A DNA stretch of 64,000 nucleotides from Halomonas sp. 1513 (GTDB lineage Bacteria > Pseudomonadota > Gammaproteobacteria > Pseudomonadales > Halomonadaceae), in contig CP019326.1 of the NCBI GenBank assembly GCA_001971685.1, positions 3,596,001-3,660,000 on the forward strand. Direction: 5' to 3'. Under the pieces are notes generated by a model. That model was not told the origin of the DNA, made no database searches, and saw only the letters and a program-made list of their open reading frames with translations. The position numbers were made by a program, and so were the translations under genes. Below are positions 8,048 to 16,590 of this stretch, in pieces. Positions within the stretch are counted from its first letter, which is position 1. Each line of letters begins with the position of its first letter.

Positions 8048-10951
8048 ATGGATACCACTTTGACTCCCGGCAAGACGCCGGTGAACGTGACCGCCCCCAA
8101 CCAGCTGCGGGTGATCAAGCGAGGCGGCGATGTCGTCTCTTTCGATGCCAGCAAGATCTCGGTGGCGATGACCAAGGCGTTCATCGCCGTGGAAGGCGAC
8201 AACGCCGGCGCCTCGTCGCGGGTCCGCGACTTCGTGGCCCAGGCCTCGGCCGCGATCAGCGAGGCTTTCCTGCGCCGCATGCCCGACGGCGGCACCCTGC
8301 ACATCGAGGACATTCAGGACCAGGTGGAGCTGGCGCTGATGCGTGCCGGCGAGCAGAAGGTCGCCCGCGCCTACGTCCTCTACCGCGAGGAGCACGCCCG
8401 GGCGCGTGCCGCCGCCGGCGGCGACATCGAGAAGCCGCACCCGACCCTCAACGTCACCGCCCTCGACGGCAGCCGCCGCCCGCTCGATCTGGGCCGCGTC
8501 GAGACCCTGGTGTTCGACGCCTGCGAAGGGCTGACCAACGTCGACCCCAACAAGATCGTCGAGGATTCGCTGAAGAACCTCTATGACGGTGTGACCGTCG
8601 ACGGCGTCTCCCAGGCGCTGATGATGACCGCGCGCACCCTGGTCGAGAAGGACCCCAACTACACCTACGTCACCGCGCGGCTGCTGCAGGACAACCTGCG
8701 CCGCGAGGCGCTGTCGTTCCTGGGCGTCGCCGAAGAGGCCACCTACCAGGAGATGGCCGAGCTCTACAAGCCGGCCTTCAAGGCCTATATCGAGCGCGGC
8801 ATCGGCTTCGAGCAGCTCGACGAGCGGCTCGCCGAGTTCGACCTCGAACGCCTCGGCGACGCGCTGGATCACAGCCGCGACATGGCCTTCACCTATCTCG
8901 GCCTGCAGACCCTCTACGACCGCTACTTCATCCACCAGGACGACGTGCGCTACGAGCTGCCCCAGGTGATGTTCATGCGCGTGGCGATGGGCCTGGCGCT
9001 CAACGAGGACGACCGCGAAGCGCGCGCCATCGAGTTCTATGAGCTGCTCTCCAGCTTCGACTACATGGCCTCCACCCCGACCCTGTTCAACTCCGGCACC
9101 CAGCGCAGCCAGCTCTCCAGCTGCTACCTGACCACCGTGCCCGACGATCTGGACAGCATCTACAGCGCGATCCGCGACAACGCCCTGCTCTCCAAGTGGG
9201 CCGGCGGCCTGGGCAACGACTGGACACCGGTGCGCGCGCTGGGCTCCTACATCAAGGGCACCAACGGCAAGAGCCAGGGCGTGGTGCCGTTCCTCAAGGT
9301 GGTCAACGACACCGCCGTGGCGGTCAACCAGGGCGGCAAGCGCAAGGGTGCGGTGTGCGCCTACCTCGAGTCGTGGCACCTCGACATCGAGGAGTTCCTC
9401 GAGCTGCGTAAGAACACCGGCGACGACCGCCGCCGCACCCACGACATGAACACCGCCAACTGGGTGCCGGATCTGTTCATGAAGCGGGTCTTCGACGACA
9501 AGGAGTGGACGCTGTTCTCGCCGGCCACCTGCCCGGACCTCCACGACCTCTACGGCGCCGCCTTCGAACAGCGCTACGAAGAGTACGAGGAGATGACCCG
9601 CACCGGTCAGCTCAAGCTGTTCAAGCGCGTGCGTGCCAAGGACCTGTGGCGCAAGATGCTCTCGATGCTGTTCGAGACCGGCCACCCGTGGATCACCTTC
9701 AAGGATCCCTGCAACCTGCGCAGCCCGCAGCAGCACACCGGGGTGGTGCACTCCTCCAACCTGTGCACCGAGATCACCCTTAACACCAGCCCCGAGGAGA
9801 TCGCGGTGTGCAACCTGGGCTCGGTGAACCTGGCCCAGCACGTGGTCGACGGACAGATCGACGACGCCAAGCTGAAGAGGACTGTACGCACCGCCGTACG
9901 CATGCTCGATAACGTCATCGACATCAACTACTACGCGGTGCCCCAGGCACGCAACTCGAACATGAAGCACCGCCCGGTGGGGCTCGGCATCATGGGCTTC
10001 CAGGACGCCCTCTACGCCCACGGCATCGCCTATGCCAGCCCGGAGGCGGTGGCCTTCGCCGACCGCTCCATGGAGCTGGTCAGCTACCACGCCATCGAGG
10101 CCTCTTCGGATCTGGCCGCCGAGCGCGGCCGCTACCAGAGCTTCGAGGGCTCGCTGTGGAGCCAGGGCATTCTGCCCATCGACTCCATCGACAGGCTCAA
10201 GGTCGAGCGCGGCGAGAAGTACATCGCCGTGGACACCTCCGCCACCCAGGACTGGTCGAGCATCCGTAGCAAGATCGCCACCCAGGGCATGCGCAACTCC
10301 AACGTGATGGCGATCGCCCCCACCGCGACGATCTCCAACATCTGCGGCGTCTCGCAGTCGATCGAGCCCACCTACCAGAACCTCTACGTGAAATCGAACC
10401 TGTCCGGCGAGTTCACCGTGGTCAACGCCTACATGGTCAACGACCTCAAGGCGCGCGGGCTGTGGGACGAGGTGATGATCAACGACCTCAAGTACTACGA
10501 CGGCAGCGTGCAGCCCATCGAGCGGGTGCCCGAGGATCTCAAGGCCAAGTACGCCACCGCCTTCGAGGTCGAGCCCAAGTGGCTGGTGGAAGCCGCCTCG
10601 CGGCGCCAGAAGTGGATCGACCAGGCCCAGTCGCTGAACCTCTATATCAAGGGCGTGTCGGGCAAGAAGCTCGACGTGACCTACCGCATGGCCTGGTACC
10701 TGGGGCTCAAGACCACCTACTACCTGCGTGCCCTCGGCGCCACCTCGGTGGAGAAGTCCACCGTCGAGCGCGGCAACCTCAACGCGGTGGGCAATGGCGC
10801 GCCGTCCGCTGCCCCGACGCCGGCTCCCACGCCGGCAGGCAGCGCCGAGCCGCGCGGGGTCGATGACTTCCTCACCGGCAAGGCCGGCAGCGGCTCACGC
10901 GCCCCCTCGGCCGGGGACATCGACGAACTGGGCTGCGAGGCCTGCCAGTAA
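8048..10951 (+). CDS. nrdA: Class Ia ribonucleoside-diphosphate reductase, alpha subunit
   Basis: 967 residues. Start at the ATG with AGGAC about 12 bases upstream; an in-frame upstream extension to 7961 is unconserved-looking. It reduces ribonucleotides to deoxyribonucleotides using the radical supplied by NrdB. Two tandem ATP-cone domains are visible (about residues 20-115, starting LRVIKRGGDVVSFD, and 120-215, starting NVTALDGSRRPLD), as in the Pseudomonas-type enzymes. The catalytic core has SSCYL, NLCTEI and CNLGSVN, and the C-terminus ends in a redox CxxC (GCEACQ). A low-complexity Ala/Pro linker precedes this tail. Control by NrdR boxes is likely. Confidence 0.97.
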   Translation: MDTTLTPGKTPVNVTAPNQLRVIKRGGDVVSFDASKISVAMTKAFIAVEGDNAGASSRVRDFVAQASAAISEAFLRRMPDGGTLHIEDIQDQVELALMRAGEQKVARAYVLYREEHARARAAAGGDIEKPHPTLNVTALDGSRRPLDLGRVETLVFDACEGLTNVDPNKIVEDSLKNLYDGVTVDGVSQALMMTARTLVEKDPNYTYVTARLLQDNLRREALSFLGVAEEATYQEMAELYKPAFKAYIERGIGFEQLDERLAEFDLERLGDALDHSRDMAFTYLGLQTLYDRYFIHQDDVRYELPQVMFMRVAMGLALNEDDREARAIEFYELLSSFDYMASTPTLFNSGTQRSQLSSCYLTTVPDDLDSIYSAIRDNALLSKWAGGLGNDWTPVRALGSYIKGTNGKSQGVVPFLKVVNDTAVAVNQGGKRKGAVCAYLESWHLDIEEFLELRKNTGDDRRRTHDMNTANWVPDLFMKRVFDDKEWTLFSPATCPDLHDLYGAAFEQRYEEYEEMTRTGQLKLFKRVRAKDLWRKMLSMLFETGHPWITFKDPCNLRSPQQHTGVVHSSNLCTEITLNTSPEEIAVCNLGSVNLAQHVVDGQIDDAKLKRTVRTAVRMLDNVIDINYYAVPQARNSNMKHRPVGLGIMGFQDALYAHGIAYASPEAVAFADRSMELVSYHAIEASSDLAAERGRYQSFEGSLWSQGILPIDSIDRLKVERGEKYIAVDTSATQDWSSIRSKIATQGMRNSNVMAIAPTATISNICGVSQSIEPTYQNLYVKSNLSGEFTVVNAYMVNDLKARGLWDEVMINDLKYYDGSVQPIERVPEDLKAKYATAFEVEPKWLVEAASRRQKWIDQAQSLNLYIKGVSGKKLDVTYRMAWYLGLKTTYYLRALGATSVEKSTVERGNLNAVGNGAPSAAPTPAPTPAGSAEPRGVDDFLTGKAGSGSRAPSAGDIDELGCEACQ

Positions 10952-10961
10952 GCGCCAAGCA

Positions 10962-10986
10962 AGAGGGAGGGCATCGGCCTCCCTCT
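10962..10986 (+). other. nrdA-nrdB intercistronic hairpin
   Basis: AGAGGGAGG and its exact complement flank a 7-base loop in the 79-bp gap between nrdA and nrdB. No T-tract follows, so it is more likely an mRNA stability or partial attenuation element than a terminator. Confidence 0.45.
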
Positions 10987-11030
10987 CGTCAACACCGAAT
11001 CTAGCCGGAACCTGACCGGGAGAGAGACAG

Positions 11031-12287
11031 ATGCTGAACTGGGACGAATTCCACGAAGACGACAGCGCGGTCGCTGAATCCAGCCCGCAGTACGCGGCCC
11101 CCAAGCCCGCACCGGCCAAGCCCGCGCCGGCGCCGAGCGCCGAGGAGGCGCCCGAGGGCGGCACCGGCAACCGCTACCAGACCGCCGACGAGGAGCGCCT
11201 GGCGCGGGCGCGCAAGTCGCTTGAAGAGCTCGACGTGGCCGCCGGCCTCGAGGAGCTCGAGATGGGCGCGGCGCGCATCGAAGTCGACGACAAGCAGATG
11301 ATCAACGCCCGCGCCGACTTGAACCAGCTGGTGCCGTTCAAGTACGAGTGGGCGTGGCAGAAGTACCTGGACGGCAGCGCCAACCACTGGATGCCCCAGG
11401 AAGTGAACATGAACGCCGACATCGCGCTGTGGAAGAGCCAGGACGGCCTCACCGCCGACGAGCGGCGCATCGTCGAGCGCAGCCTCGGCTACTTCTCCAC
11501 CGCCGACTCGCTGGTCGCCAACAACCTGGTGCTGGCCCTGTATCGCCTGATCACCAATCCCGAGTGCCGCCAGTACCTGCTGCGCCAGGCCTTCGAGGAG
11601 GCCATCCACACCCACGCCTACCAGTACTGCGTGGAGTCGCTGAGCATGGATGAGGGCGCGGTCTTCAACATGTACCGCGAGGTGCCCTCGGTGGCCGCCA
11701 AGTCGGCCTGGAGCCTCAAGCACACCCAGTCGCTGTCGCGTCCCGACTTCCAGACCGGCACCCCGGAGACCGACCAGGAGCTGCTGCGCAACCTGGTGGC
11801 CTTCTACTGCGTCACCGAAGGCATCTTCTTCTACTGCGGCTTCAGCCAGATCCTCTCCATGGGCCGGCGCAACAAGATGACCGGCGTCGCCGAGCAGTTC
11901 CAGTACATCCTGCGCGACGAGTCGATGCACCTGAACTTCGGCATCGACATGATCAACCAGATCAAGATCGAGAACCCGCACCTGTGGACCGCCGAGTTCC
12001 AGGACGAGGTGACCCAGATGATCATCGAGGGCACCGAGCTGGAGATCGCCTACGCCCGCGACACCATGCCCCGCGGCGTGCTGGGCATGAACGCGGCGAT
12101 CATGGAGGAGTACCTGCACTTCATCTGCAACCGCCGCCTGGCCCAGATCGGCTTGAAGGAGCAGTACCCCGGCGCCAAGAACCCCTTCCCGTGGATGAGC
12201 GAGATCATCGACCTGCGCAAGGAGAAGAACTTCTTCGAGACCCGCGTCACCGAGTATCAGGTGGGCGGCGCGCTGAGCTGGGACTGA
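11031..12287 (+). CDS. nrdB: Ribonucleoside-diphosphate reductase, beta (radical) subunit
   Basis: 418 residues. The first 50 are a low-complexity Ala/Pro tail not usual in short NrdB proteins. The diiron helix bundle follows, with ligands recognisable in [10 protein letters not shown] (Glu190, His193) and in [10 protein letters not shown] (Glu and His). The sequence is of the type shared by Pseudomonas NrdB and the chlamydial class Ic protein, ending [10 protein letters not shown]. Tyr197 stands where chlamydial NrdB has Phe, so a tyrosyl-radical (class Ia) enzyme is expected. It forms one operon with nrdA and follows the NrdR-controlled promoter. Confidence 0.95.
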   Translation: MLNWDEFHEDDSAVAESSPQYAAPKPAPAKPAPAPSAEEAPEGGTGNRYQTADEERLARARKSLEELDVAAGLEELEMGAARIEVDDKQMINARADLNQLVPFKYEWAWQKYLDGSANHWMPQEVNMNADIALWKSQDGLTADERRIVERSLGYFSTADSLVANNLVLALYRLITNPECRQYLLRQAFEEAIHTHAYQYCVESLSMDEGAVFNMYREVPSVAAKSAWSLKHTQSLSRPDFQTGTPETDQELLRNLVAFYCVTEGIFFYCGFSQILSMGRRNKMTGVAEQFQYILRDESMHLNFGIDMINQIKIENPHLWTAEFQDEVTQMIIEGTELEIAYARDTMPRGVLGMNAAIMEEYLHFICNRRLAQIGLKEQYPGAKNPFPWMSEIIDLRKEKNFFETRVTEYQVGGALSWD

Positions 12288-12295
12288 GCCCGACA

Positions 12296-12331
12296 GCGGA
12301 GGTGCCGTGCCTGCGGGGATGGCACCTCCGC
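12296..12331 (+). terminator. Hairpin after nrdB
   Basis: A perfect 11-bp stem (GCGGAGGTGCC and complement) with a 14-base loop begins eight bases after the nrdB stop. There is no T-run, so termination would be partial. Confidence 0.45.
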
Positions 12332-12442
12332 CCTCATGCCAGCGGCAGGCTGCGCCAACCACTGGCTGACCCACCGTCTGCTGCCCCTACCGCCATGCGA
12401 TAGGCCCAACGGATGCCGACCACCCCAATGGAGGGCACTGCC

Positions 12443-12739
12443 ATGAGCTCACCTCTGGCAATCGAGCAGGACGTTTCCCGACAGTGGCAACACGCGCTGG
12501 ACCGCGCCCTGGCGGCCCACGAGCAGGAAAGCGCCACCGCCTACTACACCTATATCGCGCTGGCCTTCCCCGCCGTCGCGCCCTACACCAGCGCTACCAA
12601 CCCGCTGATCGATTTCCGTGCCCTCAAGCACTGGGCCAGCGAGCGGGGCTGGCGGGTACTGCCGTCACGCCAGGTATCGCCGAGCGACAAGTACCGCCCC
12701 CCGGTACGCTTTCAGCGCCAAGCGACGTCGCTGCACTGA
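12443..12739 (+). CDS. Small protein of unknown function downstream of nrdB
   Basis: 98 residues from an ATG preceded by GGAGGG at a good distance; the frame extends further upstream but without a ribosome site. No signal peptide or membrane segment. The N-terminal half is an amphipathic helix rich in Gln, Ala and Glu (SRQWQHALDRALAAHEQE), the middle has a Tyr-Tyr-Thr-Tyr run. I do not recognise the family. Its position 155 bp behind nrdB suggests possible co-transcription, but the nrdB hairpin lies between. Confidence 0.6.
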   Translation: MSSPLAIEQDVSRQWQHALDRALAAHEQESATAYYTYIALAFPAVAPYTSATNPLIDFRALKHWASERGWRVLPSRQVSPSDKYRPPVRFQRQATSLH

Positions 12740-12855
12740 GCGCGACAGGGGGATTGAAAGACACCGTCCATCCGGCGCAGACTGGAGATGTCTTCCCTAG
12801 CGTGTGGCGCCTTGCGCCACCGCCCCCGTGCTTCGCTACCCAGAGGGTCGTCGCC

Positions 12856-12963
12856 ATGAGCAAGAGCATCATCGAACGCGTCTACGTTCCCACCCACGTT
12901 CGCCAGCTTCCCAACGGCGAGCGGGTCAAGATCCCCGGTCACTACAAGTCACCGTCACGCTGA
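12856..12963 (+). CDS. Very small basic protein (35 residues)
   Basis: ATG at 12856, MSKSIIERVYVPTHVRQLPN onward, stop TGA at 12961-12963, directly followed by an intrinsic terminator. It has VxVPTHVR and VKIPGHYK elements that look like a folded micro-protein rather than noise, and a net positive charge. No clear Shine-Dalgarno (GAGGGTCGTCGCC upstream is weak). Function unknown. Confidence 0.5.
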   Translation: MSKSIIERVYVPTHVRQLPNGERVKIPGHYKSPSR

Positions 12964-12972
12964 CACATACCG

Positions 12973-13001
12973 AAAAGGGCAAGCCATTGGCTTGCCCTTT
13001 T
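12973..13001. terminator. Bidirectional intrinsic terminator
   Basis: A 14-bp perfect stem, AAAAGGGCAAGCCA with its complement around a single base, reads out into TTTT on both strands. It separates the rightward nrd region from the leftward small membrane protein gene. Confidence 0.85.
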
Positions 13002-13031
13002 GCTGTGTCGGCCTTGCGCAACGATGTATCG

Positions 13032-13211
13032 CTAGCCCTTGGGCCCCAGCAATAGCCAGAAGATCAATCCGATCAGCGGGAAGAACAGCAGGATCAGGAT
13101 CCACAGCAGCTTGGCCACCGGCCCCGCCGAGCTCTTGGCCACCTTGACCACGGCCCATATCACGATGATCAGCCAGATCAGGCCCAGCAGACCGCCAACT
13201 TCGATTCCCAT
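13032..13211 (-). CDS. Small membrane protein with PLDc_N-type domain
   Basis: 59 residues from an ATG with AAGGAG eight bases upstream (MGIEVGGLLGLIWLIIVIWA). Two transmembrane helices surround a short Lys-containing loop; the second (LLFFPLIGLIFWLLLGPKG) is the signature of the phospholipase D N-terminal membrane module, here standing alone as in many bacterial small proteins. It has no catalytic domain and its role is unknown. Confidence 0.8.
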   Translation of the reverse strand: MGIEVGGLLGLIWLIIVIWAVVKVAKSSAGPVAKLLWILILLFFPLIGLIFWLLLGPKG

Positions 13212-13362
13212 GGTGCACTCTCCTTTGCAGTTCAACGGGCGTCCCCCCGCATGGTAAGCCTTGTCGACGCAGATTGCACAGCCGCCGCATCTTGACCTGT
13301 GGCAGCGCCCTTGACGCGTTATCATGACGGCCTTACCCGCTGATCGCTGAACGGATGCTCAC

Positions 13363-15186
13363 TTGGCCACCGACCTGCTCTTTAACGCCCTGATCTTCCT
13401 CGCCGCCGCGGTACTGATCGTGCCGCTGTGCAAGCGCCTCGGCCTCGGCGAAGTGCTCGGCTACCTGGCCGCCGGGGTGGTGATCGGTCCCTCGGTGCTG
13501 GCGCTGGTACCCGACGCCGAAGGCGTACTGCAGTTTTCCCAGGTAGGCATCGTGCTGCTGCTGTTCGTGATCGGCCTGGAGCTCAAGCCGGCGCGCCTCA
13601 AGGTGATGCGCCATGCGGTATTCGGTTTCGGCAGCCTGCAGGTCGCGGTGACCAGCCTGGCACTGTCGCTAGGCGCCTGGTGGCTGGGGCTGGCCCCCGT
13701 CGCCGCGCTGGTGGTGGGATTCAGCCTGGGGCTGTGCTCCACGCCGCTGGTGCTGCAGCTGCTCGGCGAGCGCAAGGAGCTGCAGACCCGCCATGGCCGC
13801 AACGCCTTCGCCCTGCTGCTGTTCCAGGATCTGGCGGCGATTCCGGTGCTGGCGGCGATTCCGATTCTCGCCGCGGGGGCGCTGCTGGCCGACGGTGCCG
13901 CCCCGCTGCTGCGCGAAGTGGCATTGGCCATCGCCGCCTTCGCGGTGCTGATCGTCGGCGGTCGCCTGCTGCTGCGGCCGCTGTTCCGCATGGCCGCCGG
14001 CACTGGCAGCCGCGAGGTGTTCGCCGGCACCACCCTGCTGGTGGTGATCGGCGCCGCCCTGCTGATGGAGCTGGCCGGGCTGTCCATGGCGCTGGGCGCC
14101 TTCATCGCCGGCGTGCTGCTCGCCGACTCCGAGTATCGCCACAACATCGAGGCCGATATCGAGCCTTACCGCGGCCTGCTGCTGGGGCTGTTCTTCATGG
14201 CGGTGGGCATGATGGCGCAGATCGGCCTGCTCGCCGCGATGCCGCTGACCATCCTCGGCCTGACGCTGGGCCTGCTGCTGCTCAAGGGCGCCAGCGTGCT
14301 GGTCGCGGCAAGGCTCTACGGCGCGTCCTGGAAGGAGGCCAGCAGCCTCGGCGTGCTGCTCTCCCAGGGCGGTGAGTTCGCCTTCGTGCTGCTGACCGCC
14401 GCGGCCGCCGCGGCAATGCTCGACGCCGAGCTGGTGCAGTTGCTGATCCTGGTGATCTCGCTGTCGATGGCTACCACGCCGCTGCTGTTTCTGCTGCATG
14501 TGCGCTGGATTCGACCGCGCTTCGACGCCCCCAGGCCGCGCCCCGGCTACGATAGCCCGCGCGACGACTCGCCGCGGGTGATCATCGCCGGCTTCGGGCG
14601 CTTCGGCCAGATCATGGGCCGCGTGCTGCAGGGCCTGAAGATTCCCTATACCGTACTCGACATCAACGCCGACCAGGTCGACTTCGTGCGCCGCTACGGC
14701 AACAAGGTGTATTTCGGCGACGCCTCGCGCAGCGACCTGCTGCGTGCCGCCGGGGCCGACAAGGCGCGCATCCTGGTGATCGCGGTGGGTGATATCGAGG
14801 CCTCGCTGCGCATCGCCGAGCGGGTGCGGCGCCAGTTCCCGCACCTGCGGCTCTACGCCCGCGCGCGCAATCGCAATCACGCCCACCGCCTGATGCGCGC
14901 CGGCATCCATCGGCTGATCCGCGAGATGCTGCCGGCCAGCCTGGAGCTGACCCGCGAGCTGCTGATCGAGCTGGGTCTGCCCGCGGATCAGGCCCAGCAC
15001 ACCGTGGATACCTTCCGCGAGCACGATGAGCGCACCCTGCTGCGCCAGCTCGAGGTGTTCGGCAACGAAAAGCTGCAGATCCAGACCGTCCAGGATGCCG
15101 CCCGCGAGCTCGAGGCGCTCTACGAGGCCGACGAGGACATCGCCACGCCCACGCGCGGCGCCCCCTCGCAGCACGACGAGCGTTGA
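13363..15186 (+). CDS. CPA2-family monovalent cation:proton antiporter with TrkA-N domain (KefB/KefC-like)
   Basis: 607 residues from a TTG start; no ATG fits this frame before the first membrane helix. About twelve transmembrane helices fill residues 1-375, including LLLFQDLAAIPVLAAIPIL and GAFIAGVLLADSEYRHNIEADIEPYRGLLLGLFFMAVG, the conserved ion-path region of Kef proteins. A Rossmann TrkA-N domain starts near residue 405 (IIAGFGRFGQ). It probably moves K+ out in exchange for H+ under nucleotide or thiol-adduct control. No KefF/KefG ancillary gene is adjacent, so glutathione gating is not assured. Confidence 0.88.
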   Translation: MATDLLFNALIFLAAAVLIVPLCKRLGLGEVLGYLAAGVVIGPSVLALVPDAEGVLQFSQVGIVLLLFVIGLELKPARLKVMRHAVFGFGSLQVAVTSLALSLGAWWLGLAPVAALVVGFSLGLCSTPLVLQLLGERKELQTRHGRNAFALLLFQDLAAIPVLAAIPILAAGALLADGAAPLLREVALAIAAFAVLIVGGRLLLRPLFRMAAGTGSREVFAGTTLLVVIGAALLMELAGLSMALGAFIAGVLLADSEYRHNIEADIEPYRGLLLGLFFMAVGMMAQIGLLAAMPLTILGLTLGLLLLKGASVLVAARLYGASWKEASSLGVLLSQGGEFAFVLLTAAAAAAMLDAELVQLLILVISLSMATTPLLFLLHVRWIRPRFDAPRPRPGYDSPRDDSPRVIIAGFGRFGQIMGRVLQGLKIPYTVLDINADQVDFVRRYGNKVYFGDASRSDLLRAAGADKARILVIAVGDIEASLRIAERVRRQFPHLRLYARARNRNHAHRLMRAGIHRLIREMLPASLELTRELLIELGLPADQAQHTVDTFREHDERTLLRQLEVFGNEKLQIQTVQDAARELEALYEADEDIATPTRGAPSQHDER

Positions 15187-15189
15187 TCG

Positions 15190-15224
15190 GCCCCGGGCAC
15201 CACGCCGGCGCCGGGGCTCTTCTA
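15190..15224 (+). terminator. Weak intrinsic terminator after the antiporter gene
   Basis: GCCCCGG and CCGGGGC form a 7-bp stem around a GC-rich 14-base loop, followed by TCTTCTAT, just after the antiporter stop. Confidence 0.45.
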
Positions 15225-15261
15225 TACTGAAGCTCTGCCCGATCTGACTGGCGGAGTCGTC

Positions 15262-16590
15262 ATGCAACGTCACGCCCATCGCTTCTGGCCATCGCTCATC
15301 ACTGCCGTCGGCCTCGCCGGGGCCTCGGCCTGGACCTGGGCGCAAGCGCCTTCCCTCGCTGGCGAGACAGCGCCGCCTCGCCAAGCCGTCGAGCGGGTGG
15401 CCTTCGACTGGGACCAGAGCGTCGACAGCCTGAGGGTGCTGGATCTCGACGGTCGCGATATCGACGCCGAGATAGCGCCGCAACGGGAGCCGGGGCGCAT
15501 CAGCCTGAGCGTACCCACCCGCGAGCCCTTCGTGGTCAAGAGCGACACGGTAGAGACCCGCCGGCTGGCCACGGAAGAGCGGCAGATGCTGCCGGGCGGG
15601 CTCTTCCTGCCCGACACGGCCGAGACCGACGAGGTCGTGCTGCCCCCGGGGTTGGGTATCGCGCCGCTGCCATCCACGGCGTCCACCTGGCTTCGTCTCA
15701 GCGTCGTGGCCAGTCCGGTACCTGCCATCTGGAACCCGCTGAGCAGCACCTACCACACCCGGCTGAGCTTCGGCGTCTACCCCTCGGATGCCGAGCATTT
15801 CGCGCCTGGACAGGCGCTTGAAGCGCCTGTCGAGATCAGGCTGCGACTACGCGGCCTGACCACCCGCGAGGAACCCCCTGCCCTGCTGATCGAGGCCCCA
15901 GGGCTGGCCAACGAGCAGTCCCTGGTGCTCGACTTCATGCCCTCGACGGCGACCCCCATTCTGGAGGTCAACTCCACTCTCTCCGACGTCAATCTGCAGC
16001 TCGAGGCGCTGCCGCGGCTGGACGTACGTCCGGAATCGACCAGCATGGTTGGACTCGGGCTGGCCCGGATGGCCGTCAATATCGAGCAGGTGGCGCCCCA
16101 CGGTGAACCGCTGCACGCCACGCGCCCTACCCCGATCGCCCTGACCGTCGACGGCCCCGCTACCGCTGACCCGAGCGAGCTGCACATCGCGCCGGATCAG
16201 TCCACGGCGACGTTCGAGCTACGCTCTTCCGGCCTCTCGCCGATTACCGTCAGCGCCGTCGCCGGTAGCCTCAGGGGTGAGGCAAGCGTCGAGCAGCGCG
16301 TGCCCTGGGGGCCAATCGTCACTGCCTTGCTGGGTGGCGCGCTGGGAGGGTTCGGCCGGCGCTTCGTAAAGGGCGCGCACCGGGTGTCGACGCCGCTACG
16401 TATGCTAGAGGGCGTTCTCGTTGCCCTGATTGCCTACGTTGCCGGCGTGCTTGGCGTCGGTTATCTCGCCTTGCCAATGGCCGTGGTCGCCACCGAGGCT
16501 GGCGCCTTCCTGACCGGCGCCCTGGGTGGATTCATCGGGGTGAACGTACTCGAACGCCTCCACGCCAGGGCAGCGCCACACGCCGGCTAG
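15262..16590 (+). CDS. Exported/membrane-anchored protein of unknown function
   Basis: 442 residues. The N-terminus is a signal peptide (SLITAVGLAGASAWTWAQA). Residues about 30-350 form a beta-rich extracytoplasmic region with no motif I can assign; one stretch (HIAPDQSTATFELRSSGLSPITVSAVAGS) looks like an Ig-like strand set. The C-terminal 90 residues hold two or three Gly/Ala-rich membrane helices, the last ending in GALGGFIGVNVLERL. The topology, a large periplasmic part held by C-terminal helices, suggests an envelope function. The 3' end overlaps the convergent helicase gene by four bases. Confidence 0.6.
   Translation: MQRHAHRFWPSLITAVGLAGASAWTWAQAPSLAGETAPPRQAVERVAFDWDQSVDSLRVLDLDGRDIDAEIAPQREPGRISLSVPTREPFVVKSDTVETRRLATEERQMLPGGLFLPDTAETDEVVLPPGLGIAPLPSTASTWLRLSVVASPVPAIWNPLSSTYHTRLSFGVYPSDAEHFAPGQALEAPVEIRLRLRGLTTREEPPALLIEAPGLANEQSLVLDFMPSTATPILEVNSTLSDVNLQLEALPRLDVRPESTSMVGLGLARMAVNIEQVAPHGEPLHATRPTPIALTVDGPATADPSELHIAPDQSTATFELRSSGLSPITVSAVAGSLRGEASVEQRVPWGPIVTALLGGALGGFGRRFVKGAHRVSTPLRMLEGVLVALIAYVAGVLGVGYLALPMAVVATEAGAFLTGALGGFIGVNVLERLHARAAPHAG

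Noticed and set aside
11031..12287. NrdB as a class Ic Mn/Fe (tyrosine-less) enzyme
   Set aside because: The sequence resembles the chlamydial protein, but tyrosine is present at the position that is Phe in class Ic.
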